Below, piece after piece: positions 1 to 6,257 of a stretch of DNA of 11,461 nt. The DNA is from Acidimicrobiaceae bacterium UBA7830 (GTDB taxonomy: Bacteria > Actinomycetota > Acidimicrobiia > Acidimicrobiales > Ilumatobacteraceae). The position numbers and the translations under genes were made by a program. Each line of letters starts with the position of its first letter. Position 1 is the stretch's first letter. The notes under the pieces were generated by a model that did no database searches, was not told the DNA's origin, and saw only the letters and a list, made by a program, of their open reading frames with translations. The DNA is taken from the NCBI GenBank assembly GCA_002501485.1, contig DLTS01000092.1:1-11461 (forward strand), read 5' to 3'.

Positions 1-960
1 TTTCATCGCAGCGGGGTACCAACTGCGGTTGCGACTTGTGGGACGGCGTTCACTGAAGAGCATGTGAAGCTGTTGAAGCGCTACACCTCGCGTGTTGTGC
101 TTGCATTTGATGCCGACGCGGCAGGGCAGGGGGCGGCCGAGCGTTTTTACGAGTGGGAGCGAAAGTACGATATTGAGGTTTCCGTTGCGAAGCTTCTTGG
201 TGGCAAAGACCCTGGCGATCTCGCCCAGTCAAACCCTGAGTCGCTTCCGTTAGCGATTGAGCAAGCATCTCCCTTCCTTGCATTTCGAATCGACAGGGTG
301 CTCGCAACGATGCCGTCAGATACTCCAGAGCATCGAACTCGAGCAGCCGAGAGCGCGATGGCAGTGGTCAACGAGCATCCAAATGTGAATGTTCGCAAGT
401 TGTATGCAGGTGAAGTCGCGACGCGACTTGACCTTCCGGTGCATGATTTGGTGATCGTGGCCGAACAGGGAGGTCGTGCGGCAGTATTCACCGTGCCATC
501 GGCCCGTCGACGAAATACTCCTCGCGACAACGCAGAGTTCGCAGTACTTGCAGTACTCGTCCAAGATTGGGATGCAGTGGCGCCATGGCTGGCCGAGCCA
601 CTGTTTTCTGAGCCGGCAAATCGGCAGGCATTTTCCGCACTAGTGGAGTCTGACGGTGATCTTGAGATGACGATTAACCGACTTAAAGGTCCGGCGCGAG
701 ATGTCGTTGAGCGGGCTGCAATTGTTGATGTTGTGGTTGACGCTGCGATGGAGGCTCGTATTCTCATTGCGGCCGCAGTGCGACGTGAATTGAGGCGCGT
801 CATCCCGGGTGCAGGTTCCGAGAGGATCGCAAGTGACGCTCAGGCTCGTTTACTTGTCGAAGATCTACAAGATCCACATAGAGCCGAAGATGCATCAGAG
901 TGGTTATTGGGTTGGCTTATCGAGCGCGAGGAGGTTGCCGATGGAGCCTCGGGAGGCTGA
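1..960 (+). CDS. dnaG: DNA primase DnaG, C-terminal part (5' truncated by window edge)
   Basis: Primase makes the RNA primers for lagging-strand synthesis and is recruited by the replicative helicase DnaB. The reading frame is open from base 1, so the zinc-binding domain and the first part of the catalytic core lie outside the window; 319 codons are visible. Window residues 11-21 (ATCGTAFTEEH) and the acidic FDADAAG at 36-42, followed by GGKDPGD at 67-73, are the TOPRIM fold metal-binding motifs; the DAD pair corresponds to the catalytic aspartates of the family. Residues about 95-155 finish the polymerase core. A poorly conserved linker with a basic RRR patch (169-171) leads to a helical C-terminal domain (about 175-319) of the size of the DnaB-binding domain. 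The GTG at 64 is internal, not the start. The last 20 bases overlap rpoD, which suggests co-transcription. Identification is secure. Confidence 0.96.
   Translation, partial: FHRSGVPTAVATCGTAFTEEHVKLLKRYTSRVVLAFDADAAGQGAAERFYEWERKYDIEVSVAKLLGGKDPGDLAQSNPESLPLAIEQASPFLAFRIDRVLATMPSDTPEHRTRAAESAMAVVNEHPNVNVRKLYAGEVATRLDLPVHDLVIVAEQGGRAAVFTVPSARRRNTPRDNAEFAVLAVLVQDWDAVAPWLAEPLFSEPANRQAFSALVESDGDLEMTINRLKGPARDVVERAAIVDVVVDAAMEARILIAAAVRRELRRVIPGAGSERIASDAQARLLVEDLQDPHRAEDASEWLLGWLIEREEVADGASGG
928..934 (+). promoter_or_regulatory. Shine-Dalgarno of rpoD, inside the end of dnaG
   Basis: GAGGAGG lies 6 bases before ATG 941. It decides the rpoD start: the open frame runs back to 809, but the extra 44 residues only reflect dnaG sequence read in another frame and resemble no sigma factor region. 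Confidence 0.8.
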
Positions 961-2179
961 ATCTTCTGCCCTTCTTGCACTGCCCGGAGTGGTTGACCAC
1001 GACTGGCAGGCGTTAGTTGCTAAAGGAAGAACTGAGGGGGTTGTTCACGCCGAAGATGTTGCGCATGTCGTTCGAGATGTCGAACTCACTCCTGATGTGC
1101 TCATTTCAGTGAGTGACGCACTTGCGAAACTGGGAATCGAAATTGATGATGCCGTAGAGATCGAAGCAGACCACGATGAAACTCCGGCATCAGGTCGTCG
1201 GCGCCGCCGGCAAATGGATGACACGGCGGGTATTCCCAGGGTCAATAGGGGCCGTCGCGCAACGGGTGGTGACGTTGCTGCGGGCGACGGGATGCGTATG
1301 TATTTGCAGGAAATCGGGCGCGTCGATCTGTTGAGTGCTGACGAAGAGCGCCGCTTGGCACAACTAGTAGCTGAGGGCATTGAGGCTGCAACCACAATTG
1401 ACGCTGACTCTGTTGGCGATGCTGAGCGCCGCCAGTTGCTTCGGCAAGTGTCACGAGGACAGCGTGCTCGCCACGCTTTAACCCAAGCAAACTTACGTTT
1501 AGTGGTTTCAATTGCAAAGCGGTACACCAACAGGGGAGTGCAACTTCTTGACCTCATTCAAGAGGGAAATCTTGGTTTGATGAAAGCAGTCGAAAAATTT
1601 GATTACGAAAAGGGGTTCAAGTTCTCGACTTATGCGACGTGGTGGATCCGTCAAGCGATTACACGGTCGATTGCCGATCAATCTCGAACTATCCGAATAC
1701 CGGTTCACATGGTCGAGCACCTCAACCGTCTGCTGCGAGGACGCCGAGAGTTCCTTCAGGAGTTCCGGCGTGAACCAACAGTCCCAGAGCTCGCCGAACG
1801 CTTACATATGCCGGAAGATCGGGTCTCCGAATTGTTGCGCTGGTCGCAAGAGCCCCTTTCGCTTGATTCGCCAGTAGGTGACGGAGACGACGCCGAACTC
1901 GGTGACTTTGTTGCCGACGATGTGGCTGGCCCTGCCTCTCAAGTTGAGGCGCTTGACCTCGAGTCAAAAATCGTTGAACTTCTTGGCAGCCTCGGTGAGC
2001 GTGAACGAGAGATTTTGCAGATGCGCTTCGGTCTCGGACTCGACCGACCTCGCACACTTGAAGAGGTCGGTGCCGAACTTGGTGTCACCCGCGAGCGCAT
2101 TCGACAGATCGAAGCGAAGACTCTCGCCCGATTGCGCTCCCCGCTTATGGCTGAGCGTCTTCGCGAATTTCTGCAATAG
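941..2179 (+). CDS. rpoD: RNA polymerase primary sigma factor (sigma-70 group 1, RpoD/SigA)
   Basis: This is the housekeeping sigma subunit that directs RNA polymerase to -10/-35 promoters. With the start at ATG 941 it has 412 residues. Order of parts: a short region 1.1-like helical segment (about 8-75), a charged linker with an RRRRR cluster near 86-91, region 1.2 (MRMYLQEIGRVDLLS, about 118-132), a short non-conserved segment, and region 2 (about 184-257) with LIQEGNLGLMKAVEKFD and the -10-reading FSTYATWWIRQAITRSIAD. Region 3 covers about 258-330. Region 4 (about 340-405) has the helix-turn-helix VTRERIRQIEAKTLARLR that reads the -35 box. Presence of regions 1.2 to 4 and the near-invariant 2.3-2.4 block argue for a primary sigma rather than an alternative or ECF type. 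Its start overlaps dnaG by 20 bases, so translation is probably coupled. The name rpoD or sigA is equally valid. Confidence 0.95.
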   Translation: MEPREAESSALLALPGVVDHDWQALVAKGRTEGVVHAEDVAHVVRDVELTPDVLISVSDALAKLGIEIDDAVEIEADHDETPASGRRRRRQMDDTAGIPRVNRGRRATGGDVAAGDGMRMYLQEIGRVDLLSADEERRLAQLVAEGIEAATTIDADSVGDAERRQLLRQVSRGQRARHALTQANLRLVVSIAKRYTNRGVQLLDLIQEGNLGLMKAVEKFDYEKGFKFSTYATWWIRQAITRSIADQSRTIRIPVHMVEHLNRLLRGRREFLQEFRREPTVPELAERLHMPEDRVSELLRWSQEPLSLDSPVGDGDDAELGDFVADDVAGPASQVEALDLESKIVELLGSLGEREREILQMRFGLGLDRPRTLEEVGAELGVTRERIRQIEAKTLARLRSPLMAERLREFLQ

Positions 2180-2263
2180 ATGAGTTCGCACAGCAAAAAG
2201 CAGCATCCGAGCTGACGTTTCGTAATAGTCAGGCCCGGGACCGATAAGATTCGAGACGGTAAT

Positions 2264-2339
2264 TCCGGGATAGCTCAGTTGGCAGAGCAGCTGACTGTTA
2301 ATCAGCGGGTCGCAGGTTCGAGCCCTGCTCCCGGAGCCA
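2264..2339 (+). tRNA. tRNA-Asn (anticodon GTT)
   Basis: A 76-base cloverleaf including an encoded CCA. The acceptor stem TCCGGGA (2264-2270) pairs fully with TCCCGGA (2329-2335), with discriminator G2336 and CCA 2337-2339. The anticodon stem GCTGA/TCAGC closes the loop CTGTTAA, with GTT at 2297-2299, exactly tRNA position 34-36. The T arm holds GGTTCGAGCCC. Asn is the amino acid read by GTT. It lies 84 bases after rpoD and is followed directly by a hairpin terminator whose stem begins at the last base of the CCA. The 84-base gap has only a weak -10-like TAAGAT at 2245-2250 and no clear -35 box, so its promoter is not resolved. Confidence 0.96.
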
Positions 2340-2372
2340 CGGGCGGGGTCCTTCGGGGCCCCGCCCGTCTTT
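2339..2372 (+). terminator. Rho-independent-type terminator after tRNA-Asn (UUCG tetraloop)
   Basis: A 13-bp stem, 2339-2351 with 2356-2368, is capped by the very stable C(TTCG)G tetraloop; only one pair (T2349-G2358) is a wobble. It is followed by CTTT, a poor U tract. The stem strength and place right after the tRNA argue for a terminator or a 3' processing boundary. The short U run makes terminator efficiency uncertain. Confidence 0.7.
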
Positions 2373-2373
2373 A

Positions 2374-2446
<73 letters not shown>

Positions 2447-2624
2447 CAGAGCAGTCTGTTGCGACGAGGTAAGCGGAGGTAAAGGTCGTCGCGTTCGATC
2501 GGCGGACGAGCATGTGACAATTGCCACCAATAATTTCCTTTTGCGGTGTCGCGTTGTCTATGATTTCCCGGAACGCCTCTGGTCGCCCTTGACCAAAGGC
2601 CTTAAAAGGGGGAGTACAGATTTC
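2447..2624 (+). other. 178-base leader between the tRNA and the ABC operon
   Basis: I see no gene here. It holds a 7-bp inverted repeat (2461-2467 with 2486-2492) around two GAGGTAA copies (2466-2472 and 2476-2482), and a smaller TGGTC/GACCA hairpin (2580-2584 with 2591-2595). There are two -10-like hexamers, AATAAT 2529-2534 and TATGAT 2559-2564, neither with a good -35 box at the right distance. The operon promoter is probably in this stretch, but I cannot place it firmly. Confidence 0.5.
2607..2614 (+). promoter_or_regulatory. Shine-Dalgarno setting the livG start
   Basis: AGGGGGAG lies 10 bases before ATG 2625. It favours that start over the in-frame GTG at 2514, which lacks a comparable site and would add 37 residues not seen in LivG proteins. 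Confidence 0.65.
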
Positions 2625-3386
2625 ATGTCGCAGTTGTCTGTTCGTGACATCACGGTGAAGTTCGGGGGTATTACCGCTCTTGACTCAGCATCGTTTGATG
2701 TCGAGAAAGGCCAGATCTGTGGTTTGATCGGTCCCAATGGGGCCGGCAAAACGACGTTGTTCAACGTCGTTAGCCGCATTTATGACCCGACCGAAGGCTC
2801 GGTTGAATTCGAAGGTCAGGATCTCTTGGCTTTGCAAGCACACGAGATTTGTGAGGTAGGTGCATATCGAACCTTTCAGAACTTGGCGTTGTGGAAAGGC
2901 CTTACCGTTCTTGAAAACGTGATGGTTGGTGCGCACACCACAACCTCAGCCGGTTACTGGCGCTCAATGTTCAAGGTCAACACTAAAAAGGAAGAGTCTG
3001 AGCTCCGTGAGAAGGCTTACGGCGTGCTAGCCGAACTCAACCTTGAAGATGTTGCGTTTCACCCGGCTGATGGTCTGCCCTTTGGCACGTTGAAGCGCAT
3101 TGAAATTGCTCGTGCGTTAATCGGTTCACCGAAGTTGTTGATGCTTGATGAGCCAGCATCTGGTCTGACCCATGCTGAAGTGCAAGAGCTCGGAAGCGTG
3201 ATTCGTGAGATTCGGGACCGCTATCAGCTAACTGTTCTTCTCGTTGAGCACCACATGAAGATGGTGATGGCGCTGACAGAGAAGATCGTCGTACTCAACC
3301 TTGGTCGAAAGATCGCCGAAGGCACACCAGAGGAAGTTCGCGAGAACCCAGCTGTTGTCGAGGCCTACTTGGGGAGCAGCAAATAA
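2625..3386 (+). CDS. livG: Branched-chain amino acid-type ABC transporter ATPase LivG
   Basis: This is one of the two cytoplasmic ATPases that power a LIV/HAAT family importer. It has 253 residues from ATG 2625, the usual LivG length. Walker A GPNGAGKT is at 36-43, Q-loop RTFQN at 82-86, ABC signature region LPFGTLKR at 151-158, Walker B LLMLDEP at 171-177 with catalytic E176, and switch histidine in VEHHM at 208-211. The insert between Q-loop and signature (about 103-130) is typical of LivG and separates it from LivF. The signature departs from canonical LSGGQ but keeps its glycine, as LivG proteins often do. The stop TAA overlaps the ATG of livF by one base, so the two ATPases are translationally coupled. 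The family assignment is firm. Whether the substrate is leucine-type amino acids, an amide or another small molecule is unknown. Confidence 0.93.
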   Translation: MSQLSVRDITVKFGGITALDSASFDVEKGQICGLIGPNGAGKTTLFNVVSRIYDPTEGSVEFEGQDLLALQAHEICEVGAYRTFQNLALWKGLTVLENVMVGAHTTTSAGYWRSMFKVNTKKEESELREKAYGVLAELNLEDVAFHPADGLPFGTLKRIEIARALIGSPKLLMLDEPASGLTHAEVQELGSVIREIRDRYQLTVLLVEHHMKMVMALTEKIVVLNLGRKIAEGTPEEVRENPAVVEAYLGSSK

Positions 3387-4099
3387 TGAGTAACCAAGTT
3401 CTTTCCTGTGAAAATGTGACGGCGTCCTACGGAGCAATTCAGGCATTGCATGGTGTCAACCTCGAAGTGAACGAGGGCGAGATCGTGGTGGTGCTGGGTG
3501 CCAATGGTGCCGGAAAGACCACGACTCTCCGAGCGATCTGCAACATGGTTGCAACCGAGGGCACGGTCATGCTGAATGGCAGGGATATCTCAAAAGCAGA
3601 CACCGCTGACATCGTGAACGCCGGTGTTGCCCATGTTCCGCAGGGACGTGGAACATTTGCTGCGCTCACTGTGCTTGAAAATCTTGAAGTAGGTGCTTAC
3701 ACCCGCACCGACGATGAGGTTCAGTCAGACATCGAAATGTGGTTTGAGAAATATCCGGTGCTTGGTGAGCGTCGAACACAAGCCGCTGGCTCGTTGTCTG
3801 GTGGTGAACAGCAAATGCTCGCTGTGGCTCGGGCCGCAATGAGCCGACCGACAATGATGTTGCTAGACGAGCCATCACTTGGTCTTGCGCCGCTCATCAT
3901 TGAAGATCTCTTCCAGACTTTCGCCCAACTCAATAAAGAGCAAGGCACATCGATGCTGCTCGTGGAGCAGAACGCAAACCTGGCGCTCGAGATTGCCGAT
4001 CGCGGTTATCTGCTTGAGACCGGAGAAATTACAGGCTCGGGTTCCGCTGAGGAACTTCGTAATGACCCAGCGGTTCAGGCCGCGTATCTCGGAGCGTAA
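3386..4099 (+). CDS. livF: Branched-chain amino acid-type ABC transporter ATPase LivF
   Basis: This is the second ATPase of the importer; it pairs with LivG to make the heterodimeric motor under the permeases. At 237 residues it is standard LivF length. Walker A GANGAGKT is at 38-45, Q-loop region HVPQGRGTF at 83-91, a canonical signature LSGGEQQ at 137-143, and Walker B MMLLDEP at 157-163. The usual switch histidine is replaced by glutamine in LLVEQN (Q195), which is characteristic of LivF proteins rather than a defect. The ATG overlaps the livG stop by one base, with GGGGAG at 3371-3376 as its ribosome site. The next gene starts 12 bases after its stop. Confidence 0.94.
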   Translation: MSNQVLSCENVTASYGAIQALHGVNLEVNEGEIVVVLGANGAGKTTTLRAICNMVATEGTVMLNGRDISKADTADIVNAGVAHVPQGRGTFAALTVLENLEVGAYTRTDDEVQSDIEMWFEKYPVLGERRTQAAGSLSGGEQQMLAVARAAMSRPTMMLLDEPSLGLAPLIIEDLFQTFAQLNKEQGTSMLLVEQNANLALEIADRGYLLETGEITGSGSAEELRNDPAVQAAYLGA

Positions 4100-4111
4100 G
4101 GGGGACCGTAG

Positions 4112-5065
4112 ATGCAACTATTACTTCAACGTATCTTTGACGGGGTGAGTGACGGGGCGGTGTACGCCTCGATCGCCGTCGCCCTTGTCCTTATTTTCAA
4201 AGCCACAACTTTGATCAACTTTGCTCAAGGCGAAATGGCAATGTTTGGTGCGTTCTTCGCCTACATCTTTGCGGTTCAAAGCGGCATTCTTGACTTCCTC
4301 GGAAATCAATATTTGATTATCTGGGTGGCTGCCATCATTGCGATGGTGCTCTCCGCAGGAGTTGGGATCACGATCGAGCGAACGCTCACGCGACCGTTCG
4401 ACCCAGAAGATCACCTGCCGGTCGTGTTGATCACGCTTGGACTCTTCCTTGGAATCAACGCAATTGCAGGAATCATCTGGAACTATCAGGCTCGAGTAAT
4501 GCCAGCAATGTTCCCGAACGGCTCAGATGACAAGGTCGTCATTTTTGGCGCCCGCTTGTTCTACGACACCATTGGCACAATCGTCACCCTCGGTGTCGTT
4601 CTCTACATCTTGTTCATCATCTTGAACAAGACCAAGATGGGTCTCGCATTCCGCGCAGTGTCTGCAAACGTTGAGTCAGCTCGACTCGTCGGAGTCCGCA
4701 CTGGTCGGGTTTTGAGTTTCGGCTGGGCACTTGCTTCGGCGTTCGGCGCCCTTGGCGCCGTCATCGTTGCACCACGTATCACGTTGCAGCCAAGCATGAT
4801 GGCAGCGATCGTCATCTACGCCTTTGCAGCTGCAGCCGTTGGTGGTCTTGACTCGGTTGGAGGAGCAGCTATTGGTGGAATGATTGTCGGTCTCACGAAA
4901 TCGCTCGGCAACGGCTACCTCGGCTCCTGGCATTTTGGCCTCGAACATCCGCCTCTTGAGTTCCTGCCAGCAACACCGTTACTGATTCCAGTACTCATCT
5001 TGTTGGCAGTGCTGTGGTTTAAACCCAGCGGCCTGTTTGGCACGAAGCGAATTGAAAGGGTCTGA
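4112..5065 (+). CDS. livH: ABC transporter permease LivH (first copy)
   Basis: This is an inner-membrane permease subunit expected to form the translocation pore with the LivM encoded next. It has 317 residues and roughly eight or nine hydrophobic segments. The family motif LINFAQGEMAMFGAF is at 34-48. The cytoplasmic coupling loop that docks on the ATPases is KTKMGLAFRAVSANVESARLVGVRT at about 173-197, broken here only by eye. The glycine-rich AAAAVGGLDSVGGAAIGG block precedes the last membrane segments. It ends in FGTKRIERV, nearly the same as the second LivH. ATG 4112 has a strong AGGGGG 7 bases upstream. It shares about half of its first 50 residues with the second LivH at 7945, and is more typical than that copy. 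Confidence 0.92.
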   Translation: MQLLLQRIFDGVSDGAVYASIAVALVLIFKATTLINFAQGEMAMFGAFFAYIFAVQSGILDFLGNQYLIIWVAAIIAMVLSAGVGITIERTLTRPFDPEDHLPVVLITLGLFLGINAIAGIIWNYQARVMPAMFPNGSDDKVVIFGARLFYDTIGTIVTLGVVLYILFIILNKTKMGLAFRAVSANVESARLVGVRTGRVLSFGWALASAFGALGAVIVAPRITLQPSMMAAIVIYAFAAAAVGGLDSVGGAAIGGMIVGLTKSLGNGYLGSWHFGLEHPPLEFLPATPLLIPVLILLAVLWFKPSGLFGTKRIERV

Positions 5066-5071
5066 TTTATC

Positions 5072-6163
5072 ATGTTTCCAATTGTTGTAGAACGCGGTAG
5101 TTCAAAGCACCGCACGCACATGATGATCCTCATGGCGATTGTCCTGGTTATCCTCATCGCAGTCGCATTTATCCTCCCGGAATATCAGGTGGGACGCGTA
5201 AACCGGATGTGGGCGATGGCGATTGCCATTATGGGCCTGAACCTGGTTCTTGGTTACGGAGGGCTTTTCGCACTCGGGCACAGTGCCTTCATTGGTTTGG
5301 GTGCTTTCGTAACAGCTTGGCTCGTGCAGGACTTGCGGTTTGATTATTGGATGGTGATTCCGTTCTCAATGGCGGCATCTTTCGCCTTTGGCTCGCTACT
5401 AGCACTACCGGCGCTACGCATTAAAGGTTTGTACCTAGTGGTAATCACAATCGCGGTAGCCGTGGTGTTCCCGTCCCTAGCAAAGATTGAAACCTTTGGG
5501 ATTGCGGAGAAAACTGGTGGCGCCAACGGCCGCATCATTGACGAGAAGGTGATTCCGACGGGCCTCGGAAAGGCTCTCGGGTTCACCGAGACAGAGCCCG
5601 CTCGTTATCGGTACTTCCTAATTGTGGCCATGGTTCTTGTGGTGACGTTCGCAGTGAGAAACCTTCTCAACAGCCGTGCGGGGCGAGCAATTATCGCTAT
5701 TCGTGACAACGAGACGGGTGCTGCGGTGAGCGGGGTTAACCTTGTGCGCCAAAAGGTCTTTACCTTTGGAACCTCGGCAGCAATGTGTGGGCTTTCGGGA
5801 ACGATTCTCGCACTCGATAAAGGATTCGTCGCCGAGCAGGACTTCTTGTTCCCACTCGCAGTCGAAATGTTGGTGGGACTCGTCATCGGAGGTGTTGCAA
5901 CTCTTGGTGGTGCCTTCATCGGTGCGTTCGTTATCGTGTTCGTGAAGGAGTTCTCTAAGAATGTAAATATCGACTTCGGACTTTTTGTTCTCGACGGCAA
6001 AGGTCCGTTCTCGGCATTAATTTTCGGCGTAATCCTCGTGATTGTGACCTTCTTTATGCCTCGAGGCATTGTTGGATCATTGAAACCAACTTTTATGCAG
6101 AGGGTGTACCGAATTGATCCAAAAGCACCTCCACTACCCGAAAATCTGACACGCCTGTCGTGA
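5072..6163 (+). CDS. livM: ABC transporter permease LivM (first copy)
   Basis: This is the partner permease of LivH, with 363 residues. A short basic N-terminus is followed by a first membrane segment (about 17-36). The family motif NLVLGYGGLFALGHSAFIGLGAF spans 57-79 with the conserved GHS at 69-71. ALRIKGLYLVVITIA is at 114-128. The coupling loop SRAGRAIIAIRDNETGAAVSG at 201-221 is the EAA-like ATPase contact. It starts 6 bases after the livH stop; GAAAGGG at 5054-5060 serves as ribosome site with a rather long spacer. The C-terminal tail of about 20 residues after the last membrane segment is proline-rich and cytoplasmic. It is followed by a 94-base gap before the binding-protein gene. Confidence 0.92.
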   Translation: MFPIVVERGSSKHRTHMMILMAIVLVILIAVAFILPEYQVGRVNRMWAMAIAIMGLNLVLGYGGLFALGHSAFIGLGAFVTAWLVQDLRFDYWMVIPFSMAASFAFGSLLALPALRIKGLYLVVITIAVAVVFPSLAKIETFGIAEKTGGANGRIIDEKVIPTGLGKALGFTETEPARYRYFLIVAMVLVVTFAVRNLLNSRAGRAIIAIRDNETGAAVSGVNLVRQKVFTFGTSAAMCGLSGTILALDKGFVAEQDFLFPLAVEMLVGLVIGGVATLGGAFIGAFVIVFVKEFSKNVNIDFGLFVLDGKGPFSALIFGVILVIVTFFMPRGIVGSLKPTFMQRVYRIDPKAPPLPENLTRLS

Positions 6164-6257
6164 CAGATTCTTTATTTACAATTCCGATAACGTCACATTT
6201 CAATAACAAAGTCGCTGAGTCGTCCCGGCTCATCGAAACAACAAAAAGGGGAGATAC
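6164..6257 (+). promoter_or_regulatory. Leader of the binding-protein gene, with small hairpin
   Basis: The 94-base gap is AT-richer than its surroundings. It holds a 7-bp hairpin, TGAGTCG (6216-6222) with CGGCTCA (6226-6232), loop TCC, one G-T pair. A ribosome site AGGGGA (6247-6252) lies 5 bases before ATG 6258. An internal promoter is possible (TTTACA at 6175-6180) but no matching -10 box is convincing. Confidence 0.45.

Noticed and set aside
147..803. 218-codon minus-strand open frame opposite dnaG
   Set aside because: It is Ser/Arg/Thr-rich with no recognisable domain, and mirrors the strong codon pattern of dnaG. It is a shadow frame.
809..940. N-terminal extension of the sigma factor
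   Set aside because: It is dnaG sequence read out of frame, and the strong GAGGAGG site supports ATG 941.
2514..2624. N-terminal extension of LivG from GTG 2514
   Set aside because: The added 37 residues match no part of LivG, the start lacks a good ribosome site, and ATG 2625 has one.
5605..6069. 154-codon minus-strand frame opposite livM1
   Set aside because: Composition follows the reverse of membrane-segment codons and there is no domain signal, while the plus-strand permease is unmistakable.
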